A stretch of 64,000 nucleotides of DNA, taken from contig NZ_NISJ01000010.1 in NCBI RefSeq assembly GCF_002205635.1, positions 92,001-156,000 of the forward strand, read 5' to 3'. Both the position numbers and the translations under genes were made by a program. Shown here in pieces: positions 26,655 through 37,533 of the stretch. The notes beneath the pieces were generated by a model. It ran no database searches and was not told the origin of the DNA. It saw only the letters and a list, made by a program, of their open reading frames with translations. Origin of the DNA: Sphingopyxis witflariensis. Its GTDB lineage: Bacteria; Pseudomonadota; Alphaproteobacteria; Sphingomonadales; Sphingomonadaceae. How positions within the stretch are numbered: position 1 is the first letter of the stretch; every line of letters begins with the position of its first letter.

Positions 26655-27947
26655 ATGAGCAATGAAACCCAAGACCTGGCCGCGCCAGCCGAAATGGCGG
26701 CCCGGCTTGTGAACCCGGCGTCGTTCGGCGACCCCGCGACCCTGCACGCCGACCTTGCCTGGCTTCGTGGCCACCAGCCCGTTTCGCTTGTCGATACCGC
26801 CGGTGTCGATCCCTTCTGGCTCGTGAGCCGACATGGCGACATCATGGACATAGAGCGCCAGCCCGACATTTTCCGCAACGGTGATCTTTCGACGGTTCTC
26901 ATCGGAAGTCCGATGCTCAAGGCGGTGGAGAATGCGACCGGCTGTCCGCACCTCACCCGTAACATGGTCAACATGGACGGAGCAGAGCATCGTGCCTATC
27001 GCTCGCTGGTCCAATCCTGGTTCATGCCAGGCAATGTCAAGAAGCTCACGGACGACATCCGCGAGATTGCGCGCGCGCATGTCGATCGGATGATGGGGCT
27101 CAGCGGCGAATGCGACTTTGTCGCCGATGTGGCCCTGCATTATCCGTTGCACGTCATCATGAGCATCCTTGGCGTTCCCGAAGAGGACGAACAGCGCATG
27201 CTGATGCTGACCCAGCAACTTTTCGGCGCCCGCGATCCGGAACTCAGTCGAAAAGCCGATGCCATGGCCGATCCGGATACCGCCATAAAGGTGTTCGGGG
27301 CCGTCGTGGCGGACTTCCACGCCTATTTCTCCAATATTACGGCGAACCGCCGCGCCGAGCCGCGCGACGATCTAGCGACCATCATCGCGAACGCCATGAT
27401 CGACGGCAAGCCGATCGACGAGCGCGCTGCCAACGACTTTTACATCCTGGTCGCGACCGCCGGGCACGACACCACCTCCGCCTCGACGGCCGGTGCGATC
27501 TGGGCCCTCGCGGAGCGGCCCGCCTTGCTCGCCGAGGTGAAGGCCAATCCCGACCTGATCCCGGCTCTCGTCGATGAGGCGATTCGCTGGGTCACGCCGG
27601 TGAAGCATTTCATGCGCGCCGTTGCCCGGGATCATGAGGTGAATGGCCACCATTATAAGGCCGGGGACTGGGTCATGCTGTCCTATATGTCGGCAAACCG
27701 TGACGAGGCGGTGTTCGACGATCCGTTCGAGTTCCGGCTCGACCGCCCGGCAAACAAGCAGATCGCATTCGGTTACGGGCCCCATCTATGTGTCGGCCAG
27801 CATCTCGCGCGCCTCGAGATGAAGACCCTGTTCGAGGAACTTCTGCCCCGGATCGAATCGCTCGAAATCGCCGGCGAACCGGCCTGGACCCAGGCGACGC
27901 TGGTCAGCGGGCCGAAACGCCTTCCGATCCGCTTCACTCAGAGTTGA
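26655..27947 (+). CDS. Cytochrome P450
   Basis: This bacterial class I P450 of about 430 residues has the I-helix oxygen-binding motif ATAGHDTTSAS, the K-helix ExxR in DEAIRW and the heme loop FGYGPHLCVGQHLAR with Cys at about residue 379. The N-terminus lacks a membrane anchor, so it is soluble and needs separate ferredoxin and reductase, which are not in this window. An ATG six bases upstream is an alternative start. It would hydroxylate a hydrophobic substrate, providing the alcohol that the dehydrogenases and kinases of the island could use. Confidence 0.95.
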   Translation: MSNETQDLAAPAEMAARLVNPASFGDPATLHADLAWLRGHQPVSLVDTAGVDPFWLVSRHGDIMDIERQPDIFRNGDLSTVLIGSPMLKAVENATGCPHLTRNMVNMDGAEHRAYRSLVQSWFMPGNVKKLTDDIREIARAHVDRMMGLSGECDFVADVALHYPLHVIMSILGVPEEDEQRMLMLTQQLFGARDPELSRKADAMADPDTAIKVFGAVVADFHAYFSNITANRRAEPRDDLATIIANAMIDGKPIDERAANDFYILVATAGHDTTSASTAGAIWALAERPALLAEVKANPDLIPALVDEAIRWVTPVKHFMRAVARDHEVNGHHYKAGDWVMLSYMSANRDEAVFDDPFEFRLDRPANKQIAFGYGPHLCVGQHLARLEMKTLFEELLPRIESLEIAGEPAWTQATLVSGPKRLPIRFTQS

Positions 27948-30211
<2,264 letters not shown>

Positions 30212-30221
30212 GGCAGAGCCC

Positions 30222-31328
30222 ATGAATTTCGAATTCTCCGATGAGCAGGTCATGCTCCGCGACAGCCTCTCCCGGATGCTCGATCAGCGTTACGCCTTTG
30301 AATCGCGCCGGCGCATCATGGCTGGTCAGGCGGAAACCGGAATCTGGAGCGAACTCGTCGATATGGGGATTGTCGCGATGCCGCTTCCCGAAGCCTGCGG
30401 GGGACTGGGCGGTTCGGCCTCCGACATTGTGGCGATATCGGAGCTCTTCGGTCGCCACCTGGTCATCGAGCCTTTGCTTCCCTCGGTGATCCTCACGGGC
30501 CGGGCGCTCGCTCGCTTCGACCCCGCGGGACCGGTGCCGCGATGGATTGCCGATATTGGCACCGGAGCTTTGCGCGGCGCCTTCGCCCATGAGGAAGGTA
30601 GCGGCACCGGCGCCTCTTCGACGCTGTCGACCAAACTCTATGAAGGTGAGGCCGGTCCACGCATCCGGGGTAGCAAAAAGCTCGTTCTTGGAGGCGGAGA
30701 AGCAGGGGTGCTGCTCATCTCGGCGCTCTCGGAGACGAAGGCGGTCTGCCTGGCCGCAGTGCCCGCCGATGCAGAAGGCATTGAAGTGCGACGATATCGC
30801 GCGCTCGATGGCAGGCCCGTTGCGGATATCCTGTTCCATGACGTCGCGGTCGACAGGGCTGCCATAATGGCGGGCGCCGATGCGGCGCTGGAGGCCTTGC
30901 TCGCGGATGCCCGGCTCGCACTCGCCGCCGAAGCCGTCGGGGCCATGGCCGTCCTGATGGCAACCACCGCAGACTTCGCGGGCACGCGCGAGCAATTCGG
31001 TCGGCCGATCGGAAGCTTTCAAGCGATCGCGCACCGGCTCGCCGATATGAAAATTGCCTATGTCAAGGCGCGAGCGTCGCTTCTCTATATCGCGGCGCTG
31101 GCCGACAGCGGACGGGCAACGAGCCGGGATATTTCGGTATTGAAGGCGCAGGTTGGCAGGCTGGGGCGCGAGATCGCGCAGGGGGCCGTACAGATCCACG
31201 GCGGCATCGGCATGACCGACGAGCTTCCGGTCGGTCATTATCTCAAACATATTCTCACGATCGACGGTCTGTTCGGCAACACGGACTATCATCTGCGTGA
31301 AATCGGCAGGGTAGTCGCCTCTGCGTGA
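30222..31328 (+). CDS. Acyl-CoA dehydrogenase, small-type subunit
   Basis: This 368-residue ACAD is less canonical: MNFEFSDEQVMLRDSLSRML at the start, PLPEACGGLGGSASDIVAISE, then TREQFGRPIGSFQAIAHRLADM and QIHGGIGMTDELPVGHYLKHI near the end. The usual EPxxGSD flavin motif is replaced by EEGSGTGAS. It is the probable partner of the preceding ACAD in a mixed alpha2beta2 enzyme, the arrangement known for FadE26/27- and FadE28/29-type pairs. It lacks a recognisable terminal catalytic motif (LFGNTDYHL). Confidence 0.9.
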   Translation: MNFEFSDEQVMLRDSLSRMLDQRYAFESRRRIMAGQAETGIWSELVDMGIVAMPLPEACGGLGGSASDIVAISELFGRHLVIEPLLPSVILTGRALARFDPAGPVPRWIADIGTGALRGAFAHEEGSGTGASSTLSTKLYEGEAGPRIRGSKKLVLGGGEAGVLLISALSETKAVCLAAVPADAEGIEVRRYRALDGRPVADILFHDVAVDRAAIMAGADAALEALLADARLALAAEAVGAMAVLMATTADFAGTREQFGRPIGSFQAIAHRLADMKIAYVKARASLLYIAALADSGRATSRDISVLKAQVGRLGREIAQGAVQIHGGIGMTDELPVGHYLKHILTIDGLFGNTDYHLREIGRVVASA

Positions 31329-31381
31329 ACAGGGGGGGAAGCGTCAGCTTCCCGTTTCAGAAGCTATGGAAGGTACCAAAA

Positions 31382-32851
31382 ATGACCAAGAGCTTACGCG
31401 CTGACACGATGGCCACCGATAGCGCTGCTCTCGAGCAGTTGCTGCAGCGTCAGCGCAAGGCCCATATTGCGGACGGTCAGGCGAGCGCGGATTTGCGAAT
31501 TGACCGGCTCGATCGCTGTGCTGCCTTGCTTCGCGACTATTCCGCGCGGTTCGAAGAGGCAATCAATGCCGATTTCGGCAACCGGTCGCGCCACGCATCG
31601 GCTATCACCGACATCATGAGTCCGCTTGGCGCGCTGCGCGACTGTCGGGCCAATCTGCGCAAATGGATGCGCAGCGAACGACGGCCGGTCGAACCGAGGT
31701 TGCTCGGCCTCTTCGGTGCCCGGTCGGAAATCCGGCTCCAGCCCAAAGGCGTGATCGGTATCATCGCGCCGTGGAACTTTCCGGTGGGTCTCGTCTTCTC
31801 TCCGCTTGCCGGCGTTCTGGCTGCCGGGAACCGGGCGCTGGTCAAGCCGTCGGAATTCACGCCGCGAACGTCGGATCTGCTCCAGCAATCGATCGCCGAA
31901 TATTTCGCGCCCGACGAGGTCGCGGTCGTGACAGGCGGTGCCGATGTGGGGGCCGCCTTCGCGGCGTTGCCCTTCGATCACCTGATATTCACCGGCGCCG
32001 GCTCGGTCGCAAAGCATGTGATGCGCGCTGCGGCGGAGAATCTCGTACCCCTGACGCTCGAGCTTGGCGGGAAGAGCCCCGTGATCCTCGGTGCGAGCGT
32101 GGACATGCCCGTCGCCGCAGCGCGGATCATGGCCGGAAAAACCCTGAACGCCGGTCAAATATGCCTGGCGCCTGATCATATATTTGTGCCTCGTGGGCTA
32201 CGCGACAGCTTTGTCACCGAGGCACGGCAGGCGACCGAGGCGATGTTCGGCTCCCTCAAGGATAATCCTGACTACACGGCCATGATATCGGACAGGCACT
32301 TCGAGCGCGTGCGCGGCTATGTCGCGGACGCGCGTGAGAAGGGTGCCACGATCGTCGAGATCAACCCCGCTGGCGAGACGTTCGAACAGCAGGAGCATCG
32401 CCGGATACCTCCGACACTCATTCTCGATGCGACCCGCGACATGGCGGTAATGCAGGACGAGATATTCGGGCCGCTTCTGCCGGTCATTGCATATGACAGC
32501 GCCGAGGAGGTTGTGGCGGAGATCAATGCGCACGACCGGCCGCTTGCGCTCTACTATTTTGGATCGGAAGCGGGCGAGCGCGATCGCATCATCGATGCCA
32601 CGACCTCGGGCGGTGTGTGCGTCAATGACGTAATCATGCATTGCGCACAGGAAAATCTGCCTTTCGGCGGCATCGGGCCTTCCGGCATGGGTGCCTATCA
32701 CGGGATCGACGGCTTTCGCGAATTCAGCCATCGCAAGGCGATCCACACTCAGCTCGGCAAGGATCTGGGGCCGATGAAGCTCTTCAGGCCGCCCTATGGC
32801 GCCAAGCTTCGCGCCTTTGTCGACAAGCAGATCGGAGCGGGCGCCCGGTAG
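31382..32851 (+). CDS. Aldehyde dehydrogenase, coniferyl-aldehyde-dehydrogenase-like
   Basis: This 489-residue ALDH has GIIAPWNFPVGLVFSPLAG, the NAD-site IFTGAGSVAKHVM, catalytic Glu in TLELGGKSPV and catalytic Cys in NAGQICLAPDH. The lack of the C-terminal extension of betaine-type ALDHs and the general pattern fit the coniferyl aldehyde/fatty aldehyde branch. It likely converts the aldehyde from P450 plus alcohol dehydrogenase oxidation into the acid. The ATG at 31382 is used; a longer frame overlaps the previous stop but has no ribosome-binding site. Confidence 0.92.
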   Translation: MTKSLRADTMATDSAALEQLLQRQRKAHIADGQASADLRIDRLDRCAALLRDYSARFEEAINADFGNRSRHASAITDIMSPLGALRDCRANLRKWMRSERRPVEPRLLGLFGARSEIRLQPKGVIGIIAPWNFPVGLVFSPLAGVLAAGNRALVKPSEFTPRTSDLLQQSIAEYFAPDEVAVVTGGADVGAAFAALPFDHLIFTGAGSVAKHVMRAAAENLVPLTLELGGKSPVILGASVDMPVAAARIMAGKTLNAGQICLAPDHIFVPRGLRDSFVTEARQATEAMFGSLKDNPDYTAMISDRHFERVRGYVADAREKGATIVEINPAGETFEQQEHRRIPPTLILDATRDMAVMQDEIFGPLLPVIAYDSAEEVVAEINAHDRPLALYYFGSEAGERDRIIDATTSGGVCVNDVIMHCAQENLPFGGIGPSGMGAYHGIDGFREFSHRKAIHTQLGKDLGPMKLFRPPYGAKLRAFVDKQIGAGAR

Positions 32852-32857
32852 AAGGAG

Positions 32858-33361
32858 CTAGCCGTCGAATTTGAACACGCTGTCCGCGCGCGCCAGACCA
32901 ATCGACTGATCGGGGACGCATTGGTACATGAGATATTCGACGGCCCTCCCGTCCCCCCGACCCTCGGCGACCGCCATCACATGGTTCAGCCAGGAATAGC
33001 GCGCGTGGCTGGTTTCGAAGCGGGGCTGCGTCGCAAAATAGGTCTCGCCGAAGTCGACCGTTTCGCCGGCCTTGTATTTGGCAGCAGCCTGCGGCGTCGT
33101 GTTTGCGACCCCGAAATATTGGACGAAGATATTCGCCATGTCGTGGGTGACGATGACGAGCCGAACGTCGATGTGAAAGACGCCCTCCTGGTCGATCAAC
33201 TCGAACTCGCCTCCGACAGGCGCGACCGTGCCCTTGATACGTGGGCCTTCGACGGTGCCGCCGCCCAGCTGCCACACGTTGCGGCGACCCTTTGGTATCA
33301 GTCCGATCGGATAGCGGTTGCCCAGATCGACGCGCATGCGCAGCAGGGGTTCAAGGTGCAT
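32858..33361 (-). CDS. DUF3237 family protein
   Basis: This 167-residue protein matches the DUF3237 pattern: LRMRVDLGNRYPIG, GGTVEGPRIKGTVAPVGGEF, a central beta-barrel stretch and FETSHARYSWLNHVMAVAEG. The fold is a small all-beta barrel; the function is not established, though members recur beside CoA-dependent catabolic genes. The start at 33361 (MHLEPLLRM) is chosen because GGAG sits six bases before it; in-frame starts at 33373 and 33376 lack a site. It converges on the aldehyde dehydrogenase gene, 6 bases between stops. Confidence 0.85.
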   Translation of the reverse strand: MHLEPLLRMRVDLGNRYPIGLIPKGRRNVWQLGGGTVEGPRIKGTVAPVGGEFELIDQEGVFHIDVRLVIVTHDMANIFVQYFGVANTTPQAAAKYKAGETVDFGETYFATQPRFETSHARYSWLNHVMAVAEGRGDGRAVEYLMYQCVPDQSIGLARADSVFKFDG

Positions 33362-33445
33362 GCTCTTCTCCATCAAGTTGGAATGCTCGGCTGCTACGGG
33401 CTGTCGTTTTGAAGCGGGCAGCGTCGCATCCTAAGACGGGCGGCG

Positions 33446-33470
33446 ATAATAATCAATTGACCAATTAACT
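33446..33470. promoter_or_regulatory. Operator-like site between the DUF3237 and fusion genes
   Basis: The core ATAATCAATTGACCAATTAA fits TAATC-N8-AATTA. It lies 85 bases before the DUF3237 start and about 95 bases before the fusion gene, so it could serve both divergent genes. Confidence 0.65.
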
Positions 33471-33563
33471 TGCCACCCGTCGTCTGCTTGCCTATCGATC
33501 GGTTTTAGGATGACGCTGCGCGCCAGTGGCGAGCCGGTCGTATAAGGATGGGAGACAGCTGAG

Positions 33564-35891
33564 ATGAAAGGGACAGCAGCAGCGCAGACGCCCGTGATCA
33601 TTGCCGTCGGCGAGATTGTGGACCGCCCGGATGACCCGGCCAAGGCGCTCGAACCTGTGGCGCTGATGGCAGAAGCGCTGCGCCGCGCGGCGGCGGAAAC
33701 GCCGGCCGTTCTCGGCGCGCTGGACTCGATCGATCTCGTCGGACAGGTCACCTGGCGCTACCGCGACCCCGTAGCTCTTCTTTGCGAGAAGCTCTCGATC
33801 GGCCCCGCCCGTGCCCAAAATGCCAGCATGGGCGGCGAAACGCCTATTCGCCTCCTGCACGATGCAGCACTCCGTATCGCGCGGGGTGACAGCGCCGTTG
33901 CCGCGATCGTCGGCGGTGAGGCCGTCAATGCGATGGGCAAGGCGCGCAAGGCCAAGGCGAAGCTCGACTGGACCCCGCTCGCTCCCAAAGAGGAAACCGT
34001 CGCGGTCGACTTCGCCTCGCTTCCGATGCGCAAGGCCTCGAAAAAGCTCGGAATGACTGCGCCCGTTCATATCTACCCGCTCTATGAGAACGCCTTCCAG
34101 GCCGCCCGCGGGCAGACCCCGGCCGAGGGCCGCGCCGCTGCCGCCGAACTCTGGGCGGACTATGCCAAGGTAGCCGCGTCCAATGAAACCGCATGGTTGC
34201 GTTCCGCGCCGGGAGCGGCAGAGATCGGCACGCCTTCGGAGAGCAACCGGCTGGTGGCCTTTCCCTATCCCAAGCTCATGGTCGCGAACCCTTCGGTCAA
34301 CCAGGCGGCCGCGATCGTCGTGGCAAGCCTCGAATGGGCCCTCGCCAACGGGATTCCCGAAGAGCGGCTGATCTATATCTGGGATGGCGCGGCAGCGCAG
34401 GAGCCCGGGGATTATCTGGAACGCGACCGCTATGACCAGTCGACCGCGCAGCGCGTGGTTCTGGAGCAGGCAGTCGAGATCGCTGGCGGTGATGCCTCCG
34501 CGATCGATCTGGCGGAAATGTACAGCTGCTTTCCGATTGTGCCCAAGATGGCGCTCGAGACGCTGAAGCTGCGGCCGGACGTCAAGCCGACGGTGACCGG
34601 CGGGCTGAGCTTCTTTGGCGGCCCGATGAACAATTATATGAGCCACGGCGTCTGCGCGATGGTCCGGGAGCTGCGGGCCGGAAAGGGAACCACAGGCCTT
34701 CTCTACGGCCAGGGTGGCGTCGTATCCAAACATCATGCGCTGTTGATCTCGACGCGGCCACCGGAGAAGACTTTGAGCCCGGACTATTCGGTTCAGGCCA
34801 GGGCGGACGCGTTGCGCGGCTCCGTGCCCGAATTTACAGAGACCTATGAGGGCGCTGCCACCGTCGAAACGCACACGATCATTTATACGCCGAAGGGCGA
34901 GGTCCTCCACGGCGTCGTGATCGCGCGCACCGTAGATGGCCAGCGAACGATCGCGAAGGTGCGGCGTGACGATGATCAATCGATCTTGGTCCTCTCCTCG
35001 CTCGACGCCAATCCCATCGGCACGTCCGGCCATATTCGCATCGATGCCTTTGGCGCCCGAATATGGGAGGCAGGCGAGAAGCGCGACCGGCGCGCGGCGC
35101 CGCACCGCTTCTGTCTCGTCGAACGCGACGGGCCGATCACTCTGGTCACGATCAATCGCCCCGACGCGATGAACGCGTTGACGCCATATGCGAACGAGGA
35201 GCTGGCCGAGGTTTTCGACGACTTCCAGGCTGATCCCGATCAGTGGGTGGCCATCCTGACGGGGGCCGGCGACAAGGCCTTTTCGTCGGGCAATGACCTC
35301 AAGTTCACCGCGCAGTCGATGGCTGCGGGGTTGCCGCTCGAGACACCGACCAAGGGATTTGCCGGCCTCACCGCGCGCTGGGACAACAACAAGCCCGTGA
35401 TCGCCGCGGTAAATGGTATTGCCATGGGTGGCGGCTTCGAGATTGCATTGGCCTGCGACCTCATCATCGCGGCCGAAGGCGCCGTTTTCGCTCTTCCCGA
35501 GCCCAAGGTTGGCCTCGCCGCTCTTGCGGGGGGGCTCCACCGTCTGCCGCGGCAGATCGGCCTCAAGCAGGCCATGGGCATGATCCTCACCGCCCGCCGC
35601 GTATCGGCCGCTGAAGGTCTGTCGCTTGGCTTCGTCAATGAAGTGGTGCCGCAAGACGAACTGCTCGCAGCGGCGCGGCGTTGGGCCGATGACATCGCCG
35701 CGTGCAGCCCGATGTCGATCCGGGCTTCGAAGGAGGCCGTCATGAAAGGCCTGGACGAAAGCGACCTCGCGGCCGCCTATGGGAACCAGACGCGATATCC
35801 GGCGATCGGAGCGCTCTTCCGGTCGGACGATGTGCGCGAGGGGCCGCTCGCGTTCGCCCAGAAGCGGCCACCGGTCTGGAAGGGCCGATAG
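33564..35891 (+). CDS. Thiolase-like protein fused to an enoyl-CoA hydratase
   Basis: This 775-residue protein has three parts. Residues 1 to about 400 are thiolase-like (DLAEMYSCFPIVPKM, FFGGPMNNYMSHGVCAMV, GQGGVVSKHHALL). About 410-500 resembles the extra C-terminal domain of trypanosome TLP1. About 515-775 is a complete enoyl-CoA hydratase (KAFSSGNDLK, MGGGFEIALACD, LPEPKVGLAALAGGLHRLP). The N-terminal nucleophile Cys of true thiolases is absent: the region reads NASMGGETPIRLL. The active-site His (SHGV) is kept. Such Cys-less thiolase homologues include SCP2-type retro-aldolases, so hydration followed by aldol cleavage in one polypeptide is an attractive inference. No frame break is seen between the parts. 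Confidence 0.88.
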   Translation: MKGTAAAQTPVIIAVGEIVDRPDDPAKALEPVALMAEALRRAAAETPAVLGALDSIDLVGQVTWRYRDPVALLCEKLSIGPARAQNASMGGETPIRLLHDAALRIARGDSAVAAIVGGEAVNAMGKARKAKAKLDWTPLAPKEETVAVDFASLPMRKASKKLGMTAPVHIYPLYENAFQAARGQTPAEGRAAAAELWADYAKVAASNETAWLRSAPGAAEIGTPSESNRLVAFPYPKLMVANPSVNQAAAIVVASLEWALANGIPEERLIYIWDGAAAQEPGDYLERDRYDQSTAQRVVLEQAVEIAGGDASAIDLAEMYSCFPIVPKMALETLKLRPDVKPTVTGGLSFFGGPMNNYMSHGVCAMVRELRAGKGTTGLLYGQGGVVSKHHALLISTRPPEKTLSPDYSVQARADALRGSVPEFTETYEGAATVETHTIIYTPKGEVLHGVVIARTVDGQRTIAKVRRDDDQSILVLSSLDANPIGTSGHIRIDAFGARIWEAGEKRDRRAAPHRFCLVERDGPITLVTINRPDAMNALTPYANEELAEVFDDFQADPDQWVAILTGAGDKAFSSGNDLKFTAQSMAAGLPLETPTKGFAGLTARWDNNKPVIAAVNGIAMGGGFEIALACDLIIAAEGAVFALPEPKVGLAALAGGLHRLPRQIGLKQAMGMILTARRVSAAEGLSLGFVNEVVPQDELLAAARRWADDIAACSPMSIRASKEAVMKGLDESDLAAAYGNQTRYPAIGALFRSDDVREGPLAFAQKRPPVWKGR

Positions 35892-35925
35892 GTTTTCTCG
35901 GGGTCTGCCGGGAAGGAGAGGGGGA

Positions 35926-36702
35926 ATGGGTGTGGCTACATCTTTTGATCTGACCGGGCGCGTGGCGCTCGTGACCGGCGCTTCGTCCGGACTTGGCGCG
36001 AGCTTTGCGCGCGTGCTCGCTGAGGCCGGCGCTAAGGTGGTCCTTGCGGCGCGGCGTATCGACCGGCTCGAGGCAGAGGTCGATGCGATCAGGGGGCAGG
36101 GCGGCGAGGCGCTCGCCGTGGCCCTCGATGTCACGGACGAAGCCTCGACAATTGCGGCCTATGATGCAGCCGAGGCAGCTTTCGGAACTGTCGACACGAT
36201 TGTCGCCAATGCGGGTATCGCGAGCGATAACGCGGCCCTGCACCTCACCGCCTCGCATGTCGACGATCTGCTCGCTGTCAACGTCCGGGGCGCCTTCCTG
36301 ACCGCCACCGAAGGAGCGCGGCGGCTCGTGGCAGCGGGAAGCCGCGAGCGCGAGCATGGCCGAGTCGTCATCATCGGCTCCATCACGGCCGAGCGGGCGC
36401 TGCCCGCGGCGTCCGTTTACGGCGCGACCAAGGCCGCTGCGCGCCATATGGCCAAGGCATTTGCGCGCGAATGGGCGCGGCGCGGCATCAATGTGAATGT
36501 CATCCAGCCTGGCTATTTCGAGTCCGAGATGACGGCGGAGATGGTCGGAAGTGAAGCGGGGCAGGCCTATATCGCTTCCTTTCCGCGCGCCCGCTTGCGC
36601 CCGGCGAGCGATCTCCACGCGCCGCTGCTGTTTCTCTGCTCGGACGCATCGCTCGGGATAACCGGTACGGTCATCACCGTCGATGATGGACAATCGCTAT
36701 GA
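35926..36702 (+). CDS. Short-chain dehydrogenase/reductase (SDR)
   Basis: This 258-residue classical SDR has TGASSGLG, VANAGIAS, Ser in IIGSITAERA, Tyr-Lys in YGATKAAAR and the C-terminal VITVDDGQSL. The ATG at 35926 follows GGAAGGAGAGGGGGA. It lies 34 bases after the fusion gene, so it is co-transcribed; oxidation of the 3-hydroxyacyl-CoA formed by the hydratase domain would be a natural role. It is a close paralogue of the convergent SDR at 36760. Confidence 0.9.
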   Translation: MGVATSFDLTGRVALVTGASSGLGASFARVLAEAGAKVVLAARRIDRLEAEVDAIRGQGGEALAVALDVTDEASTIAAYDAAEAAFGTVDTIVANAGIASDNAALHLTASHVDDLLAVNVRGAFLTATEGARRLVAAGSREREHGRVVIIGSITAERALPAASVYGATKAAARHMAKAFAREWARRGINVNVIQPGYFESEMTAEMVGSEAGQAYIASFPRARLRPASDLHAPLLFLCSDASLGITGTVITVDDGQSL

Positions 36703-36759
36703 GACATCCTTGCGACTTGCCTCTCCCGCTTTGGCTCCGGAGGGGTCGTTAGCCTCCGG

Positions 36760-37533
36760 TCAGCGCAGAAACTGGCCGTCGTCGACCTTGAGGATCGTCC
36801 CGGTGACGGCTTCCGAGGCGGGCGACACCAAATAGAGCAAGCTTGAATCAAGTTGCTCCGGCAAACCCAGCCGCTTGCGCGGAAAGGTGCCGATAAAGGC
36901 GTCGCCGGTCCGTGACCGCATCCCGTCCATCATCTCGGAATCGAACGAGCCCGGGGCAATGCAATTGACGTTGATATGAAAGCGCGCCCATTCGATCGCC
37001 AGGGCTTCGCTCATCCGCACGACCGCAGCCTTGCTCGTCGCGTAAAGGGCGGCGCCCTGCCTGGGCGCCACAAAGGCCGCTATCGAGGCTATATTGACGA
37101 TCCGCCCATGTTGCCTGGCCTCGATGAGCCGCGTTGCAACCTCGCGCGCGAAGAGGAAGGGCGCACGCACGTTCACGTCGAGCACGCGATCGATGAGATC
37201 GAGCGGCATGCGCGTTGCGAGCTGCGCATCGGGAATGCCGGCATTGTTGATGAGGATCCCGGTTGGTCCGAAAGCCGCCTGCGCCTTATCGACGGCCTCG
37301 ACGATTTGCCCCGGGTCAGCGACATCGGCTGCGACGGCGATCGCTCTGCCGCCCGCCGTCTCTATCTCGGCGACCAGCACTTCGAGGCGTTCGATGCGTC
37401 GGCCGACGACCGTAACGGCGGCACCCGCCGCTGCGAGCGTTTTGGCAAAGCGGTAGCCGAGCCCCGACGAGGCGCCGGTGACGATCGCAGACTGGCCCGC
37501 GAGAAGCGAGGCATCCTTCGGCGCGGCGGTCAT
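36760..37533 (-). CDS. Short-chain dehydrogenase/reductase (SDR)
   Basis: This 257-residue SDR has TGASSGLGYRFAKTL, INNAGIPD, VNIASIAAF and YATSKAAVV, ending GTILKVDDGQFLR. The start at 37533 overlaps the stop of the upstream acyl-CoA ligase gene by four bases (ATGA), so the two are translationally coupled. Sequence and end motif (VDDGQ) match the SDR at 35926, suggesting an inverted duplication. It likely oxidises a hydroxyacyl-CoA. Confidence 0.9.
   Translation of the reverse strand: MTAAPKDASLLAGQSAIVTGASSGLGYRFAKTLAAAGAAVTVVGRRIERLEVLVAEIETAGGRAIAVAADVADPGQIVEAVDKAQAAFGPTGILINNAGIPDAQLATRMPLDLIDRVLDVNVRAPFLFAREVATRLIEARQHGRIVNIASIAAFVAPRQGAALYATSKAAVVRMSEALAIEWARFHINVNCIAPGSFDSEMMDGMRSRTGDAFIGTFPRKRLGLPEQLDSSLLYLVSPASEAVTGTILKVDDGQFLR

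Noticed and set aside
33492..36134. A minus-strand open frame of 880 codons opposite the thiolase/hydratase fusion
   Set aside because: It mirrors a well-supported gene in GC-rich DNA, shows no family motifs and has no sensible start. The same holds for the 552-codon minus frame at 14750-16408 and the 730-codon plus frame at 57003-59195, opposite TonB receptor genes.
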